Counted from the stretch's first letter, positions 36,844 to 46,355 are shown. The stretch: 64,000 nt of DNA from Acinetobacter lwoffii (GCF_019048525.1 NZ_CP077369.1:124001-188000), one strand, 5' to 3'. Made by a program: numbers and translations. Notes: generated by a model from the sequence alone, not told the origin.

Positions 36844-37878
36844 ATGGATCCTAAAAGCGAAGTTTTATTAAGACAATATGATTTTTTGTCGGGTCGCATC
36901 TTACTGATTAATGCACCAACAGATGATCTGCTCGCTGAATTCGATGCCTCTATCAATCCCGCTGTCTGGACATGGAATTTTAATGATTTTCAATATTTCC
37001 AGTCACAACAAGCAGATGTGCATTTTGGTGCAGAGATGCCTGAAGCTGAGTTTGATCAGGCAGTTATTTTTGTACCCAAGTCTAAAGAACTGTTGAATTA
37101 TTTATTGCATAATGTGGCAGCGCAGCTTAAACCGGGCAGCAGTATTTTTCTGGTCGGTGAAAAGAAAGGCGGGATAGAACGCGCAGCCAAACAGTTGCAG
37201 CCTTTTGGTAAAACTCTCAAACTTGACAGCGCACGTCATTGCCAGCTTTGGCAATTGGTTCTAGAGCATACGGTCGAGAAAAAAGCACTTGCAGACTGGG
37301 CGCAGCGTTATACCGTTTCGACACCAAATGGCGACTTAATTATTTGTGCACTTCCAGGCGTCTTTAGTCAAAACCGTTTGGATGTAGGAACTGCCACGCT
37401 ATTACCTTATTTGTCACAAATCACTTCAGGTAAAATCGCTGACTTTGGTTGTGGTGCAGGTGTGATTAGCGCATATCTGGCAAAGTTGAATCCGAAAAAC
37501 CGGATTTTTGCCATGGATGTTGATGCCTTTGCACTGGCTTCTACCCAAATGACATTTGAAGAAAACCAGCTCATTCCTGAACAGATTGAAATCAAAGCGG
37601 TTACAGGCATTGAGGATGCACCGTTATTCCTGCATGCCATTGTCAGTAATCCACCTTTTCATATGGGAATCGAAACCGATTACACGGCAAGTGAAACCTT
37701 ATGTAAAACCTCGCGTCGTCATTTAAAATCGGGCGGTGAGCTTTGGATTGTGGCCAACCGTTTCTTGAACTACCCGACCCTGATTGAACAAAACTTTGGT
37801 CGCTGCACAGTAAAAGCGGATCAACAAGGCTTTAAAGTGCTCTTCGCCAGCACTCAAAAAAATGTTAAGGAATCATGA
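36844..37878 (+). CDS. rsmC: 16S rRNA (guanine-1207-N2)-methyltransferase
   Basis: Methylates G1207 of 16S rRNA in the 30S subunit. 344 residues with a tandem layout: an N-terminal degenerate MTase-like half and a C-terminal catalytic half with [20 protein letters not shown] (SAM site near residue 195) and the adenine/guanine-N6/N2 motif [13 protein letters not shown]. Its stop codon overlaps the next gene start, so the two are probably co-transcribed. Confidence 0.92.
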   Translation: MDPKSEVLLRQYDFLSGRILLINAPTDDLLAEFDASINPAVWTWNFNDFQYFQSQQADVHFGAEMPEAEFDQAVIFVPKSKELLNYLLHNVAAQLKPGSSIFLVGEKKGGIERAAKQLQPFGKTLKLDSARHCQLWQLVLEHTVEKKALADWAQRYTVSTPNGDLIICALPGVFSQNRLDVGTATLLPYLSQITSGKIADFGCGAGVISAYLAKLNPKNRIFAMDVDAFALASTQMTFEENQLIPEQIEIKAVTGIEDAPLFLHAIVSNPPFHMGIETDYTASETLCKTSRRHLKSGGELWIVANRFLNYPTLIEQNFGRCTVKADQQGFKVLFASTQKNVKES

Positions 37879-39341
37879 TGAGCGAAACGCAAAACACGAT
37901 GCAGCTGCAGCGTAAGCTGGGTGCTCGTCATCTGAATATGATCGCGATTGGCGGATCAATTGGTACAGGTCTATTCCTGGCCTCAGGGGCGACCATTGCC
38001 AATGCTGGACCAGGTGGTGCACTACTTGCATATGTACTGATTGGGATCATGATTTATTTCCTGATGACCAGCTTGGGTGAACTTGCCACGCACAATCCGA
38101 CCTCAGGTGCATTTTTCACTTACGGCACCAAATATGTCGAAGGTGGTTTTGGTTTCGCTTTAGGTTGGAACTACTGGTACAACTGGGCCATTACCGTAGC
38201 TTTTGAGCTGGTTGCCGTTCAGTTCATTATGAAATTCTGGTTTCCCGATATACCGGGCGTGTACTGGAGCGCCATTTTCCTTGCCATTATTTTCGGGATT
38301 AATGCCCTGACGGTAAAAGGCTTTGGCGAATCTGAATTTTTCTTTTCTCTGGTGAAAGTTCTCGCGATCATTGCCTTTATCATCATCGGAATCTGGATGA
38401 TCGTGAAGATCATGCTCACCCCGGGTGCGGAAGCATTTGTTAACTGGAGCATTGGTGATGCACCCTTTGTCGGTGGTTTCCAGGCATTAATTGGCGTGGC
38501 GATGATTGCCGGATTCTCCTTCCAGGGTACCGAAATGGTCGGTGTGGCGGCAGGTGAATCGAAAGATCCAAAGAAAACCATCCCGGTGGCCATCAAACAG
38601 ATTTTCTGGCGTATCCTGTTGTTTTATATTGTGTGTATTTTCATTATCGGCACCTTGATTGCCTATAATGATCCACGTTTATTACAGGCCGCTGCAACAG
38701 ATAATATTGCGCTTTCGCCATTTACCTTATTGTATGAAAAAGCCGGTTTTGCCTTTGCCGCCAGTATTATGAATGCGGTGATCTTGACCGCTATTTTGTC
38801 TGCAGGTAACTCGGGCATGTATTCGTCTACTCGTATGCTGTTTGATATGGCACGTAAAGGTAGTGCACCTAAAATGTTTGCACGTCTGGATCCGCGTGGT
38901 GTGCCGATGAATGCACTCTATGCCACTACGGCGATCGCAGCTCTGTGCTTCCTGACTACTTTCTTTGGTGAACAGGAAGTCTTTAACTGGCTGCTGAATA
39001 TGTCGGGGATGTGTGGCTTTATCGTCTGGCTCGGGATTGCCATTTCCCATTACCGTTTCCGTAAAGGGTATCTGGCACAAGGATATAAACTGGAAGATCT
39101 GGCTTATCGCGCTAAATTCTTTCCTTTCGCCCCTTGGTTTGCGTTTATCCTCTGTGCGATTGTCGTCCTTGGACAGAACTATCAGGATGTTTTGTCTGGT
39201 CAATGGATGGGTGTGTTATCGACCTATATCAGTATTCCGCTATTCCTAGCCATTTGGTTCGGCTACAAATGGAAGAAAAAAACTAAACTAGTATCTTATC
39301 AAGAGATGGATGTACAGCCCATGAAACTTGATCAGGAATAA
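37878..39341 (+). CDS. APC-family amino-acid permease
   Basis: A 487-residue amino-acid:proton symporter with about 12 hydrophobic segments. Conserved: RHLNMIAIGGSIGTGLFLAS (first helix, unwound region), FSFQGTEMVGVAAGESKDPK and YSSTRMLFDMARKGSAP. It belongs to the AAT group (LysP/AroP-like); the amino acid is not predictable. AAGG lies 7 nt before the second ATG (37878), so I start there rather than at 37875. The stop codon lies at the first base of a 21-bp tandem repeat. Confidence 0.88.
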   Translation: MSETQNTMQLQRKLGARHLNMIAIGGSIGTGLFLASGATIANAGPGGALLAYVLIGIMIYFLMTSLGELATHNPTSGAFFTYGTKYVEGGFGFALGWNYWYNWAITVAFELVAVQFIMKFWFPDIPGVYWSAIFLAIIFGINALTVKGFGESEFFFSLVKVLAIIAFIIIGIWMIVKIMLTPGAEAFVNWSIGDAPFVGGFQALIGVAMIAGFSFQGTEMVGVAAGESKDPKKTIPVAIKQIFWRILLFYIVCIFIIGTLIAYNDPRLLQAAATDNIALSPFTLLYEKAGFAFAASIMNAVILTAILSAGNSGMYSSTRMLFDMARKGSAPKMFARLDPRGVPMNALYATTAIAALCFLTTFFGEQEVFNWLLNMSGMCGFIVWLGIAISHYRFRKGYLAQGYKLEDLAYRAKFFPFAPWFAFILCAIVVLGQNYQDVLSGQWMGVLSTYISIPLFLAIWFGYKWKKKTKLVSYQEMDVQPMKLDQE

Positions 39342-39380
39342 AAAATTATTCATTAAAAATAAAAAATTATTCATTAAAAA
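39339..39380. repeat. Perfect 21-bp tandem duplication
   Basis: Two identical copies of TAAAAAATTATTCATTAAAAA, the first starting with the TAA stop of the amino-acid permease and the second directly abutting the terminator stem. No further copy in the window. Confidence 0.9.
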
Positions 39381-39404
39381 ATCAGCTTACGGGCTGATTT
39401 TTTT
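39376..39404. terminator. Bidirectional terminator
   Basis: AAAAAATCAGC / GCTGATTTTTTT with a 6-nt loop, between the permease and the convergent C39-like gene. Confidence 0.85.
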
Positions 39405-39414
39405 ATTTCTTGAA

Positions 39415-39966
39415 TTAACTATGACGCATCACGAAATTGCGATCATCAATCACAATCACTTGCTGGCAAATTCCGCCTACCCGACGTTGCTGCTCAAACA
39501 CATGCGCCGGCATTGTCTCAAAGCTATCAAAGAAGCTGATTTCATTTTCATCGATTGCATAAACTAATGAATGATTACCCACACCTTCTAGGGTATCGTA
39601 AAATACAATCACGAAACGTCCTGCCTCTACATTTTCCTGAATTTCTGTATAAGACAATGGCTGTTCTGTAACAGGAATATTTAAGCGATGGGCTTGTTGA
39701 TAGAAATCGACTTCAATTGGCTGTTTATCTGCATCATGTTCAGTATAAAAATCGACATCCAAACCCAGTGTTTTTAAGGCAACCGCAAGTGCGATGCTAG
39801 AGCTTCCCATTTCAAGATCATGCTGACAGAGCTGAGTTAAGTCAGAAATATTCAAATCAATGCCATAATGATGAAAAATCATCCATATTGCAAAAATTCC
39901 GCCATTGGCTTCCAGATTTTGCAAGTCTTCAGGAATTTCAACACTCATATTTTTACTCAACGACAT
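39415..39966 (-). CDS. C39-like peptidase-fold protein lacking the catalytic cysteine
   Basis: A 183-residue protein with the overall pattern of a C39 papain-like peptidase. The N-terminal site reads NGGIFAIWMIFHHYG, where the family normally has a catalytic Cys two to three residues before a similar helix. The His region GNHSLVYAID and the Asp region SFFDSFETM are kept. This suggests a binding-only or regulatory homologue. Starts ATG 39966 and ATG 39948 are both possible; the latter has GAG 7 nt upstream. Function unknown. Confidence 0.65.
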   Translation of the reverse strand: MSLSKNMSVEIPEDLQNLEANGGIFAIWMIFHHYGIDLNISDLTQLCQHDLEMGSSSIALAVALKTLGLDVDFYTEHDADKQPIEVDFYQQAHRLNIPVTEQPLSYTEIQENVEAGRFVIVFYDTLEGVGNHSLVYAIDENEISFFDSFETMPAHVFEQQRRVGGICQQVIVIDDRNFVMRHS

Positions 39967-40000
39967 CTTAACAGGCTAAGTGTAGTCAAAATGCAGACAT

Positions 40001-40032
40001 AAAAAAAGCGACTCCAGAGAGTCGCCTTTTTT
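40001..40032 (-). terminator. Terminator of ompA
   Basis: Stem GCGACTC / GAGTCGC with CAGA loop, flanked by A7 on the left and T6 on the right; it ends 20 nt beyond the ompA stop. Confidence 0.88.
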
Positions 40033-40052
40033 AATCAGTATTCAATAACGAA

Positions 40053-41111
40053 TTATTGAGCTGGTTGTTCAGCTAAAACAGTACGGCTACCAGTAATCGT
40101 CGCGAATACACGACGGTTCATAGCACGACCTTCTTTAGTGTTGTTGTCAGCAATCGGTTGATCCCAAGCGAAACCTTGAGTAGACAAACGAGATGCATCT
40201 ACGTTGTATTCGTTCACAAGTGAAGATTTAACAGAGTTAGCACGAGCTAGAGATAAACGTTCGTTTAATGCACGTGGACCAGTGTTGTCTGTGTGACCTT
40301 CGATGCGAGCAGTAGCATTTGGATATTCAACTAACTTCTCAGCAACTTTTGCGATTTCTGGTTTGTATTGATCTTTGATATTTGATTTGTTGGTATCAAA
40401 GAACACACGAAGTTCCATGTTCAGGTCTTCAGTCAACTCTTGTGGAGCTGGAGCAACCGGAGTTACAGGCTCAACTGGAGCAACTTCTACAACAGGAGCA
40501 GCTGGCTTCAAACGTCCGCCTAGAACTACGTTAAGACCAGCAAGTGCTGTATAGTTCCAGAATTTTTCGTCAAAGTGGTAAGTACCACGAGCTTCGGTAC
40601 GTAGCGCTAATGCATCGTTGATGTGCCAGAATGCACCAACACCAGCGTTACCTAAAGTACCTTCTTCTTCAAGACCACGACCTGCACGACCAATAGCAGC
40701 ATCTGTAGCGCCATCAAATTCATATTTGTAGTGACCCGCACCCAAAAGCATGTATGGCTTCACTTTGCTGTCATAGTTACCAGTGAATACATCAGAAGTT
40801 GCATAGAAGTTACCCGCAATATTCTGACCTTTGTATTCAGCACCAGGTAGATCAGTCATATCGCCTTTAACCTGGCTATATTCAGCTTCAAAACCTAGCC
40901 ATGGCGTTAATTCAACACCAATCGCCGCACCTACAAATAAATCATCTTCCATTTGACCAAAGGTGGTTAACTCTCCATCGTCACCGCCATTGTTGTGCTG
41001 AGTGTCTTGGAAAGTATAACCTAACATCAACGGAGTAACAGTTACGCCTGCATTGGCAGCAGCAAAAGGTGCAGCTACAAGCATAGCTAAAGCAATACGA
41101 CTCATTTTCAT
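40053..41111 (-). CDS. ompA: Outer-membrane protein OmpA
   Basis: A 352-residue OmpA: signal peptide ([21 protein letters not shown]), an eight-strand barrel ([20 protein letters not shown] to [10 protein letters not shown]), a Pro-rich hinge ([16 protein letters not shown]) and the peptidoglycan-binding C-terminal domain with [12 protein letters not shown] and [20 protein letters not shown]. It strongly resembles Acinetobacter OmpA/Omp38, a major porin and cell-wall anchor. GGAGG lies 8 nt before the ATG at 41111, which decides the start over ATG 41168. Confidence 0.97.
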   Translation of the reverse strand: MKMSRIALAMLVAAPFAAANAGVTVTPLMLGYTFQDTQHNNGGDDGELTTFGQMEDDLFVGAAIGVELTPWLGFEAEYSQVKGDMTDLPGAEYKGQNIAGNFYATSDVFTGNYDSKVKPYMLLGAGHYKYEFDGATDAAIGRAGRGLEEEGTLGNAGVGAFWHINDALALRTEARGTYHFDEKFWNYTALAGLNVVLGGRLKPAAPVVEVAPVEPVTPVAPAPQELTEDLNMELRVFFDTNKSNIKDQYKPEIAKVAEKLVEYPNATARIEGHTDNTGPRALNERLSLARANSVKSSLVNEYNVDASRLSTQGFAWDQPIADNNTKEGRAMNRRVFATITGSRTVLAEQPAQ

Positions 41112-41485
41112 GGATTTATCCTCCAGAGATAACAATTGTTGTTCAAGCTCAAGCCCGTAATAGGCCATCCTGAGATAGGCTTTTTATTACCCCAGTATTA
41201 TTCTTAAGCTATTCACATGGCATCATACAAACACTTTTTTATTTTTCCAAGTGCTTGATTAATCTAATCAAGTAAATTATTGACAAAATTACTTACAATT
41301 TCCGTTGTAATTCAGTAATTTTTTACTCAATTTTTTATTCTGAATGACCTATTGTGATTGCCAATTATTTTTAACAGCTTTCTTGAAACTTAAGTAAGTA
41401 CTGATTTACACGCTCAATAAAGCATAAAAAACGTATAATTAATAACATCTTTATCATAAAAATAATATATAAATCAGGTAACTCT
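41112..41485. other. Divergent regulatory region upstream of ompA and the pseudopilin
   Basis: About 374 nt, AT-rich. It contains an 8-bp inverted repeat CTTGATTA / TAATCAAG (41254-41272) with a 3-nt loop, of unknown role. No gene supported. Confidence 0.5.
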
Positions 41486-42007
41486 ATGTATAAAAAAATA
41501 ACAAGAGCGTTCACTATTGTTGAGTTAATTATCTGTATTGCATTAATTGCAATTGTCGCCAGTATCGCCCTACCGTACTTCCATGAATATCGATCCAAAC
41601 AGGAAGCCAAAAATATTCCGATCAAATTATCTCAAATTAATCGCTATGCACGCAGCCAGGCTGCAGTGTTTCATCAAAATATTGTGATTTGCCCGAGCCA
41701 AGATTCTCTCAGTTGCCAAGCCAATCAATGGAACAAAAACATGCTGGTTTTTATCGATAAAAATAAAAATAGGCAAGTGGATGTAGACGAACAAATTTTA
41801 CATATTGATGTACTTAACCTCAAATACGGCAACCTGAGTTGGCGAGGAACTTTGAGTTTACCGAGTGTCACTTATCAAGCGCACACTGCCTTGCCGATTG
41901 GTTCAAATGGTAGTTTCTATTATTGTTCTACCCATCTTTCTAGCCAACAGCGTATTGTACTCAGCAAAATGGGCCATATCCGGATCGAAAGTCTCTCGTC
42001 TTGCTAA
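41486..42007 (+). CDS. GspH/FimT-family type II/IV pseudopilin
   Basis: A 173-residue prepilin-like protein. The N-terminal motif RAFTIVELIICIALIAIVAS has the Phe and Glu5 of a prepilin, but Ala rather than Gly at position -1. The C-terminal part with a Cys pair (IVICPSQDSLSC) and SSC end fits FimT/GspH minor pseudopilins, used at the tip of type IV pili or secretion pseudopili. It is alone; no other pilus genes are near. Confidence 0.82.
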   Translation: MYKKITRAFTIVELIICIALIAIVASIALPYFHEYRSKQEAKNIPIKLSQINRYARSQAAVFHQNIVICPSQDSLSCQANQWNKNMLVFIDKNKNRQVDVDEQILHIDVLNLKYGNLSWRGTLSLPSVTYQAHTALPIGSNGSFYYCSTHLSSQQRIVLSKMGHIRIESLSSC

Positions 42008-42117
42008 CAGAACTATCCAGTTTATGCTTCGCTGCGATTAACGCTTCAATCCTGAGTTTTTTTCAATATACTGCTTAAGTCTGAAAAATTGATTAAAACT
42101 CATACGGAGAGAAAACA

Positions 42118-43293
42118 ATGACTGACATCGTAATTGTCAATGGTGCACGTACAGCCATGGGTGGCTTTCAGGGTAGTCTTGCAAGTGTAACTGCGCCCGA
42201 ACTCGGTGCGGTCACCATTAAAGAGGCAATTTCCCGTGCGGGTCTGCAACCAGCGGATATTGAAGAAGTCATTATGGGTTGTGTACTCCCGGCAGGTTTA
42301 AAGCAAGGGCCTGCACGTCAAGCGATGCGTCAAGCTGGTCTTCCAGATTCTACTGGTGCTGTGACCATTAATAAATTATGTGGTTCAGGCATGAAAGCCG
42401 TCATGCAGGCTGCTGACATGATTAAAGCAGGTTCTGCTGATATCGTGGTTGCCGGTGGTATGGAATCCATGACTAATGCTCCTTATGTATTGCCAAAAGC
42501 ACGTGGCGGTTTCCGCATGGGTCACGGTGAAATCAAGGACCATATGTTTCTGGATGGCTTGGAAGATGCTGAAACAGGTCGCTTGATGGGTTCATTTGCC
42601 CAAGATATGGCAAATACCAAAGGTTATAGCCGTGAGCAGATGGATGATTTTGCAATTCGCTCATTAAAGCGTGCGCAAACTGCGGTCAATGAAGGCTACT
42701 TTGCTGATGAAATCGTGCCTGTAACAGTTAAAACCCGCAAAGGCGATGTGGTTGTTGATAAAGATGAGCAACCATTTAATGCCAACATCGATAAAATTCC
42801 AACTTTACGTCCAGCGTTTGCTAAAGACGGTACGATTACGGCGGCTAATGCCAGCTCGATTTCAGATGGCGCATCAGCTTTAGTAATTACCTCGGCTGAC
42901 AATGCAGCAGCAAAAGGTTTAAATCCTTTAGCCAAAATTGTGGCGTATGCATCGAATTCTCAACATCCATCTGAGTTTACCATTGCTCCAGTCGGTGCAA
43001 TCCAGAAAGTACTGGATAAAACCGGATGGACCGCTTCTGATGTCGACCTTTGGGAAATCAATGAAGCCTTTGCCATGGTCACCATGTGTCCAATGGATGA
43101 ATTCAAGCTAGACCCTGAAAAAGTCAACATCAATGGTGGTGCATGTGCACTCGGTCATCCTGTGGGTTCAACCGGTTCACGTATTATCCTGACTTTGATT
43201 CATGCACTAAAACGTACCGGTGGAAAAAAAGGGATTGCAGCCCTGTGTATTGGTGGTGGTGAAGCGACAGCTGTGGCGATTGAATTACTTTAA
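42118..43293 (+). CDS. Acetyl-CoA C-acetyltransferase (thiolase)
   Basis: A 391-residue biosynthetic-type thiolase that joins or splits acetoacetyl-CoA. Catalytic residues: Cys in TINKLCGSGMKAVMQAAD near residue 89, His in GGACALGHPVGSTGSR near 347, and the second Cys in ALCIGGGEATAVAIE near 377. It lies between the pseudopilin gene and a VOC-family gene, with a REP-like element downstream. It may serve beta-oxidation or ketone-body use. Confidence 0.92.
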   Translation: MTDIVIVNGARTAMGGFQGSLASVTAPELGAVTIKEAISRAGLQPADIEEVIMGCVLPAGLKQGPARQAMRQAGLPDSTGAVTINKLCGSGMKAVMQAADMIKAGSADIVVAGGMESMTNAPYVLPKARGGFRMGHGEIKDHMFLDGLEDAETGRLMGSFAQDMANTKGYSREQMDDFAIRSLKRAQTAVNEGYFADEIVPVTVKTRKGDVVVDKDEQPFNANIDKIPTLRPAFAKDGTITAANASSISDGASALVITSADNAAAKGLNPLAKIVAYASNSQHPSEFTIAPVGAIQKVLDKTGWTASDVDLWEINEAFAMVTMCPMDEFKLDPEKVNINGGACALGHPVGSTGSRIILTLIHALKRTGGKKGIAALCIGGGEATAVAIELL

Positions 43294-43370
43294 AAGAAGT
43301 CTCCCTTTACTAAAGGTAAGCAGTATTACTGCGCAAGAGATAGATTGATGCATTGCTATAATTGAAAAAT

Positions 43371-43410
43371 AATCCTCCCCTAACCCCTCCTTTATCAAAG
43401 GAGGGGGATT
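43371..43410. repeat. REP-like palindromic element, copy C
   Basis: AATCCTCCCCTAACCCCTCC followed by perfect stem CCCCTCCTTT / AAAGGAGGGG (43384-43406, 3-nt loop). Shares the CTCCCCTAACCCC core with copies A and B. Confidence 0.75.
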
Positions 43411-43526
43411 TTAAATCCCTTCACATGCAGGGATTTTTTATTCTTACATTTTGATAAAGTTTGCTCACACGCAATACCGCAAAGTGGCGTAGATTAAAAC
43501 AAACAAAATAAAAAGGGAGCTCTCCC

Positions 43527-43976
43527 ATGCAACTGAATCATTACCTCAATTTCCAAGGTCAGGCTGAAGCGGCCTTTAACTTTTATAAATCCGTTTTTGG
43601 CGGCGAATTTTCAAGCCTAAGTCGTTATGGTGAAATGCCACCCGAAGAAGGTGTCACACTGTCTGAAGCGGATAAAAATAAAATTCTACATATCTCACTT
43701 CCCATCAATGAGTTTACCGAACTGATGGCATCCGATACGAATGATCAATTTTGCGCGCAAACCAATACCGTGTTCACGCAAGGTAATAACCACTATATTT
43801 CAATTAACTTAGACGCAAGCGAACAAGCTGAAGCACAACGACTTTTTAATGCTTTATCGGTGAATGGTCAAATTGAGATGCCGCTAGAAAAAACCTTTTG
43901 GGGCGCACTTTATGCTGCCTTTAGCGATCAGTTTGGAATTCACTGGATGATCAACTGTCAACTTGAAGAAAGTTGA
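43527..43976 (+). CDS. VOC-family protein (PhnB/glyoxalase-like)
   Basis: A 149-residue VOC-fold protein: LNHYLNFQGQAEAAFNFYKSVFGG, RYGEMPPEEG and FWGALYAAFSDQFGIHWMIN. This is the PhnB/3-demethylubiquinone-methyltransferase-like group, which usually binds no metal and has an unknown role. GGGAGC lies before the ATG. Terminator at 43995-44022. Confidence 0.87.
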   Translation: MQLNHYLNFQGQAEAAFNFYKSVFGGEFSSLSRYGEMPPEEGVTLSEADKNKILHISLPINEFTELMASDTNDQFCAQTNTVFTQGNNHYISINLDASEQAEAQRLFNALSVNGQIEMPLEKTFWGALYAAFSDQFGIHWMINCQLEES

Positions 43977-43994
43977 GAATTTTAATCAAGATAT

Positions 43995-44022
43995 AAAAAA
44001 GCCGGAATCAATCCGGCTTTTT
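43995..44022. terminator. Terminator after the VOC gene
   Basis: AAAAAAGCCGGA / TCCGGCTTTTT with a 5-nt loop. Confidence 0.88.
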
Positions 44023-44023
44023 G

Positions 44024-44053
44024 ACAGGAGCATAATTTAAATTATGCTCCTGT
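44024..44053. repeat. Perfect 30-bp palindrome overlapping the DUF934 stop
   Basis: ACAGGAGCATAATTT followed without a loop by its exact reverse complement. It includes the last codons and stop of the DUF934 gene and directly follows the VOC terminator. Confidence 0.85.
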
Positions 44054-44527
44054 TTGATAATGTGCCTGTGCAACCGCAGTCGATGCCTGATACGGATTTT
44101 TGAAATCATTCAAACCGGCAGCGGCTTCCTGAATATCTTTACCTTCTTTAATTACGAAAGTATCGAAACCAGAACGCTTCATGTAATTCAGCACATCTTT
44201 GAACACGTCACCAGTGGCTCGTAGTTCACCTTGGAAACCCTGACGGCGAAGAAGTGCTGCAAATGAATAACCACGGCCATCATTAAAACCGGCAAACTCA
44301 ATGAAGATTGCATCAAGCTGATCTAATGGAAATTCATGATTTTCAGGAGAAGCATCTACAGTTAAGTACAATGCTTTTTTACCTGAAACATTGCCAATCC
44401 GATCTAACTGGTCCACAGTCAGAACCACATCACCCTGCGGCAAAACACCATCTTCACCAATCAATTGATAGGTATTGTCTGCAATCGTGCCATCTTTAGA
44501 GAGCACTTGAAGTGCGGTATTAAGCAT
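44042..44527 (-). CDS. DUF934 domain-containing protein (sulfite reduction partner)
   Basis: A 161-residue protein of the DUF934 family, which is nearly always encoded next to cysI. LYLTVDASPENHEFPLDQLDAI and GRGYSFAALLRRQGFQGELR are the conserved core, followed by a MKRSGFDTFVIKEG motif. It may act in siroheme or sulfite reductase function; the role is not proven. Its ATG overlaps the cysI stop (ATGCTTAA), so translation is coupled. Confidence 0.88.
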   Translation of the reverse strand: MLNTALQVLSKDGTIADNTYQLIGEDGVLPQGDVVLTVDQLDRIGNVSGKKALYLTVDASPENHEFPLDQLDAIFIEFAGFNDGRGYSFAALLRRQGFQGELRATGDVFKDVLNYMKRSGFDTFVIKEGKDIQEAAAGLNDFKNPYQASTAVAQAHYQTGA

Positions 44528-46163
44528 ATGCACGCTCCTTAAATGGTTGAATGCCGACACGGCGATAAGTATCGATAAACTCTTCACCATCCTGACGCAG
44601 GTCAAGATAAGTATTCAGAATTTCTTCTACGATATCCGGCACGACTTCGGCTGCAAATGATGGCCCAAGAATGTCACCAATCGAAGCATCATGATCGGCA
44701 TTACCGCCTAAAGTGATCTGGTAGAACTCAGCGCCTTTCTTGTCTACACCCAAGATACCAATATTACCAACGTGGTGATGACCACAGGCATTCATACAAC
44801 CTGAAATATTTAGATCCAGTTTGCCTAAATTGTAAATCGTATCCAGGTCATCAAAACGGCGTGAAATCGCTTCAGAAATTGGAATGGATTTCGCATTGGC
44901 CAATGAACAGAAGTCACCGCCTGGGCAGCAGATGATGTCGGTCAAGAAACCGATATGCGCACGTGCCAGGTTATTTTGGTCAAGAGTTTGCCATACAGCG
45001 AACAAATCTTTTTGCGGTACATCCACCAGTGAGATGTTTTGTTCATGCGTGGTACGCAGCTCACCGAAAGTGTACTGATCTGCAAGATCTGCAATCAGGT
45101 TCATTTCTTCGGTGCTGACATCACCCGGTGCAATTCCGGCACGTTTCAGTGAAATCGTCACAATACGATAACCTTTCACTTTATGTGCATTGGTATTAAT
45201 GTTGAACCACTGTTTGAATTTCGGATATTGCGCGAACAATTCAGTGAAATCTTCATCTGCATAATCTTGGTAATCGAATGGCGTGAAGTTCTCATCCATT
45301 TTTGCCAAGGTGTCTGCATCGATTTTCAGTGTTTTAACCGTATGCTCAAATTCAGCTTCAACTTTCTCGGCAAATACTGCTGGTGTTAAGGCTTTTACCA
45401 GAATCTTGATACGCGCTTTATATTTGTTGTCGCGACGGCCATGCAAGTTATACACACGAAGCACTGCTTCCAGATAAGCAATCAGGTCTTCACGTGGCAA
45501 GAACTCACGGATAAAGCTACCAATCACTGGCGTACGGCCGAGACCACCACCGACTTTGATTTTATAGCCCATTTCGCCTGCTTCATTACGCACGATATAC
45601 ACACCGATATCGTGGAATGCAGTAGCTGCACGGTCAGTTTCTTCCAGCGCAGAAACTGCAATCTTGAACTTACGTGGCAAGAAGGCAAATTCCGGATGGA
45701 AGGTTGACCATTGACGGATCAATTCACAAGTCGGACGCGGATCGGCAATTTCACCTGCAACCACACCTGCATACTGATCCGTCGTGGTATTACGGATACA
45801 GTTACCTGAGGTCTGAATCGCGTGCATTTGCACAGTCGCCAGTTCAGCCAGCATATCCGGCACATTTTCCAGCGCCGGCCAGTTAAACTGGATGTTTTGA
45901 CGGGTCGAAATATGCGCGTAGCCACGGTCATATTCTTTTGCCAAATCAGCCACTTTACGAAGTTGTTTTGAGTTCATCAAACCATATGGCACGGCAATAC
46001 GTAACATTGGCGCATAACGCTGTACGTACAGACCATTTTGCAGACGAAGCGGACGATACTCATCTTCAGTGAGTTTACCGGCTAAATAACGTTCCGTTTG
46101 GTCACGGAACTGTGCAACACGTTCATTAATCAGTTGCTGATCGAAATCAGTATATAAATACAT
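44520..46163 (-). CDS. cysI: Sulfite reductase hemoprotein (nitrite/sulfite reductase)
   Basis: Reduces sulfite to sulfide by six electrons in assimilatory sulfate reduction, in the cytosol. The coupled siroheme/[4Fe-4S] ligands are visible as CCPGGDFCSLANAK and SGCMNACGHHHVGNIG near residues 425-475. Other siroheme motifs are TRQNIQFNWP and SGNCIRNTTTDQYAG. 547 residues, normal for the ferredoxin-type or CysI branch. It overlaps DUF934 by 8 nt, giving a two-gene operon. Confidence 0.92.
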   Translation of the reverse strand: MYLYTDFDQQLINERVAQFRDQTERYLAGKLTEDEYRPLRLQNGLYVQRYAPMLRIAVPYGLMNSKQLRKVADLAKEYDRGYAHISTRQNIQFNWPALENVPDMLAELATVQMHAIQTSGNCIRNTTTDQYAGVVAGEIADPRPTCELIRQWSTFHPEFAFLPRKFKIAVSALEETDRAATAFHDIGVYIVRNEAGEMGYKIKVGGGLGRTPVIGSFIREFLPREDLIAYLEAVLRVYNLHGRRDNKYKARIKILVKALTPAVFAEKVEAEFEHTVKTLKIDADTLAKMDENFTPFDYQDYADEDFTELFAQYPKFKQWFNINTNAHKVKGYRIVTISLKRAGIAPGDVSTEEMNLIADLADQYTFGELRTTHEQNISLVDVPQKDLFAVWQTLDQNNLARAHIGFLTDIICCPGGDFCSLANAKSIPISEAISRRFDDLDTIYNLGKLDLNISGCMNACGHHHVGNIGILGVDKKGAEFYQITLGGNADHDASIGDILGPSFAAEVVPDIVEEILNTYLDLRQDGEEFIDTYRRVGIQPFKERAYA

Positions 46164-46318
46164 GGCGTACAGCTAGTAGTTTCTATTATATCGCCGGCAA
46201 GGATAGCGAGATTGAACCTATCAATAAAATGCTTTTTATACATATTTCATAGCGGTTTTATTGATAAGCCTGTCAAAGTTTCACGGATCTCAGTATTTAC
46301 AGCATTCGATTAAATTTA

Positions 46319-46355
46319 AAGTAATAATGATTAAATTCTTCAATCATTATTACTT
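46319..46355. repeat. AT-rich 14-bp perfect hairpin
   Basis: AAGTAATAATGATT / AATCATTATTACTT with a 9-nt loop, between the CoA-transferase stop and the cysI start (both minus strand). It could end transcription of the CoA-transferase gene, or be an operator of cysI. Confidence 0.65.

Noticed and set aside
41254-41272. Inverted repeat resembling an FNR site (TTGAT...ATCAA)
   Set aside because: Half-sites are separated by 7 nt rather than 4, so it does not fit FNR; kept only as an unexplained inverted repeat.
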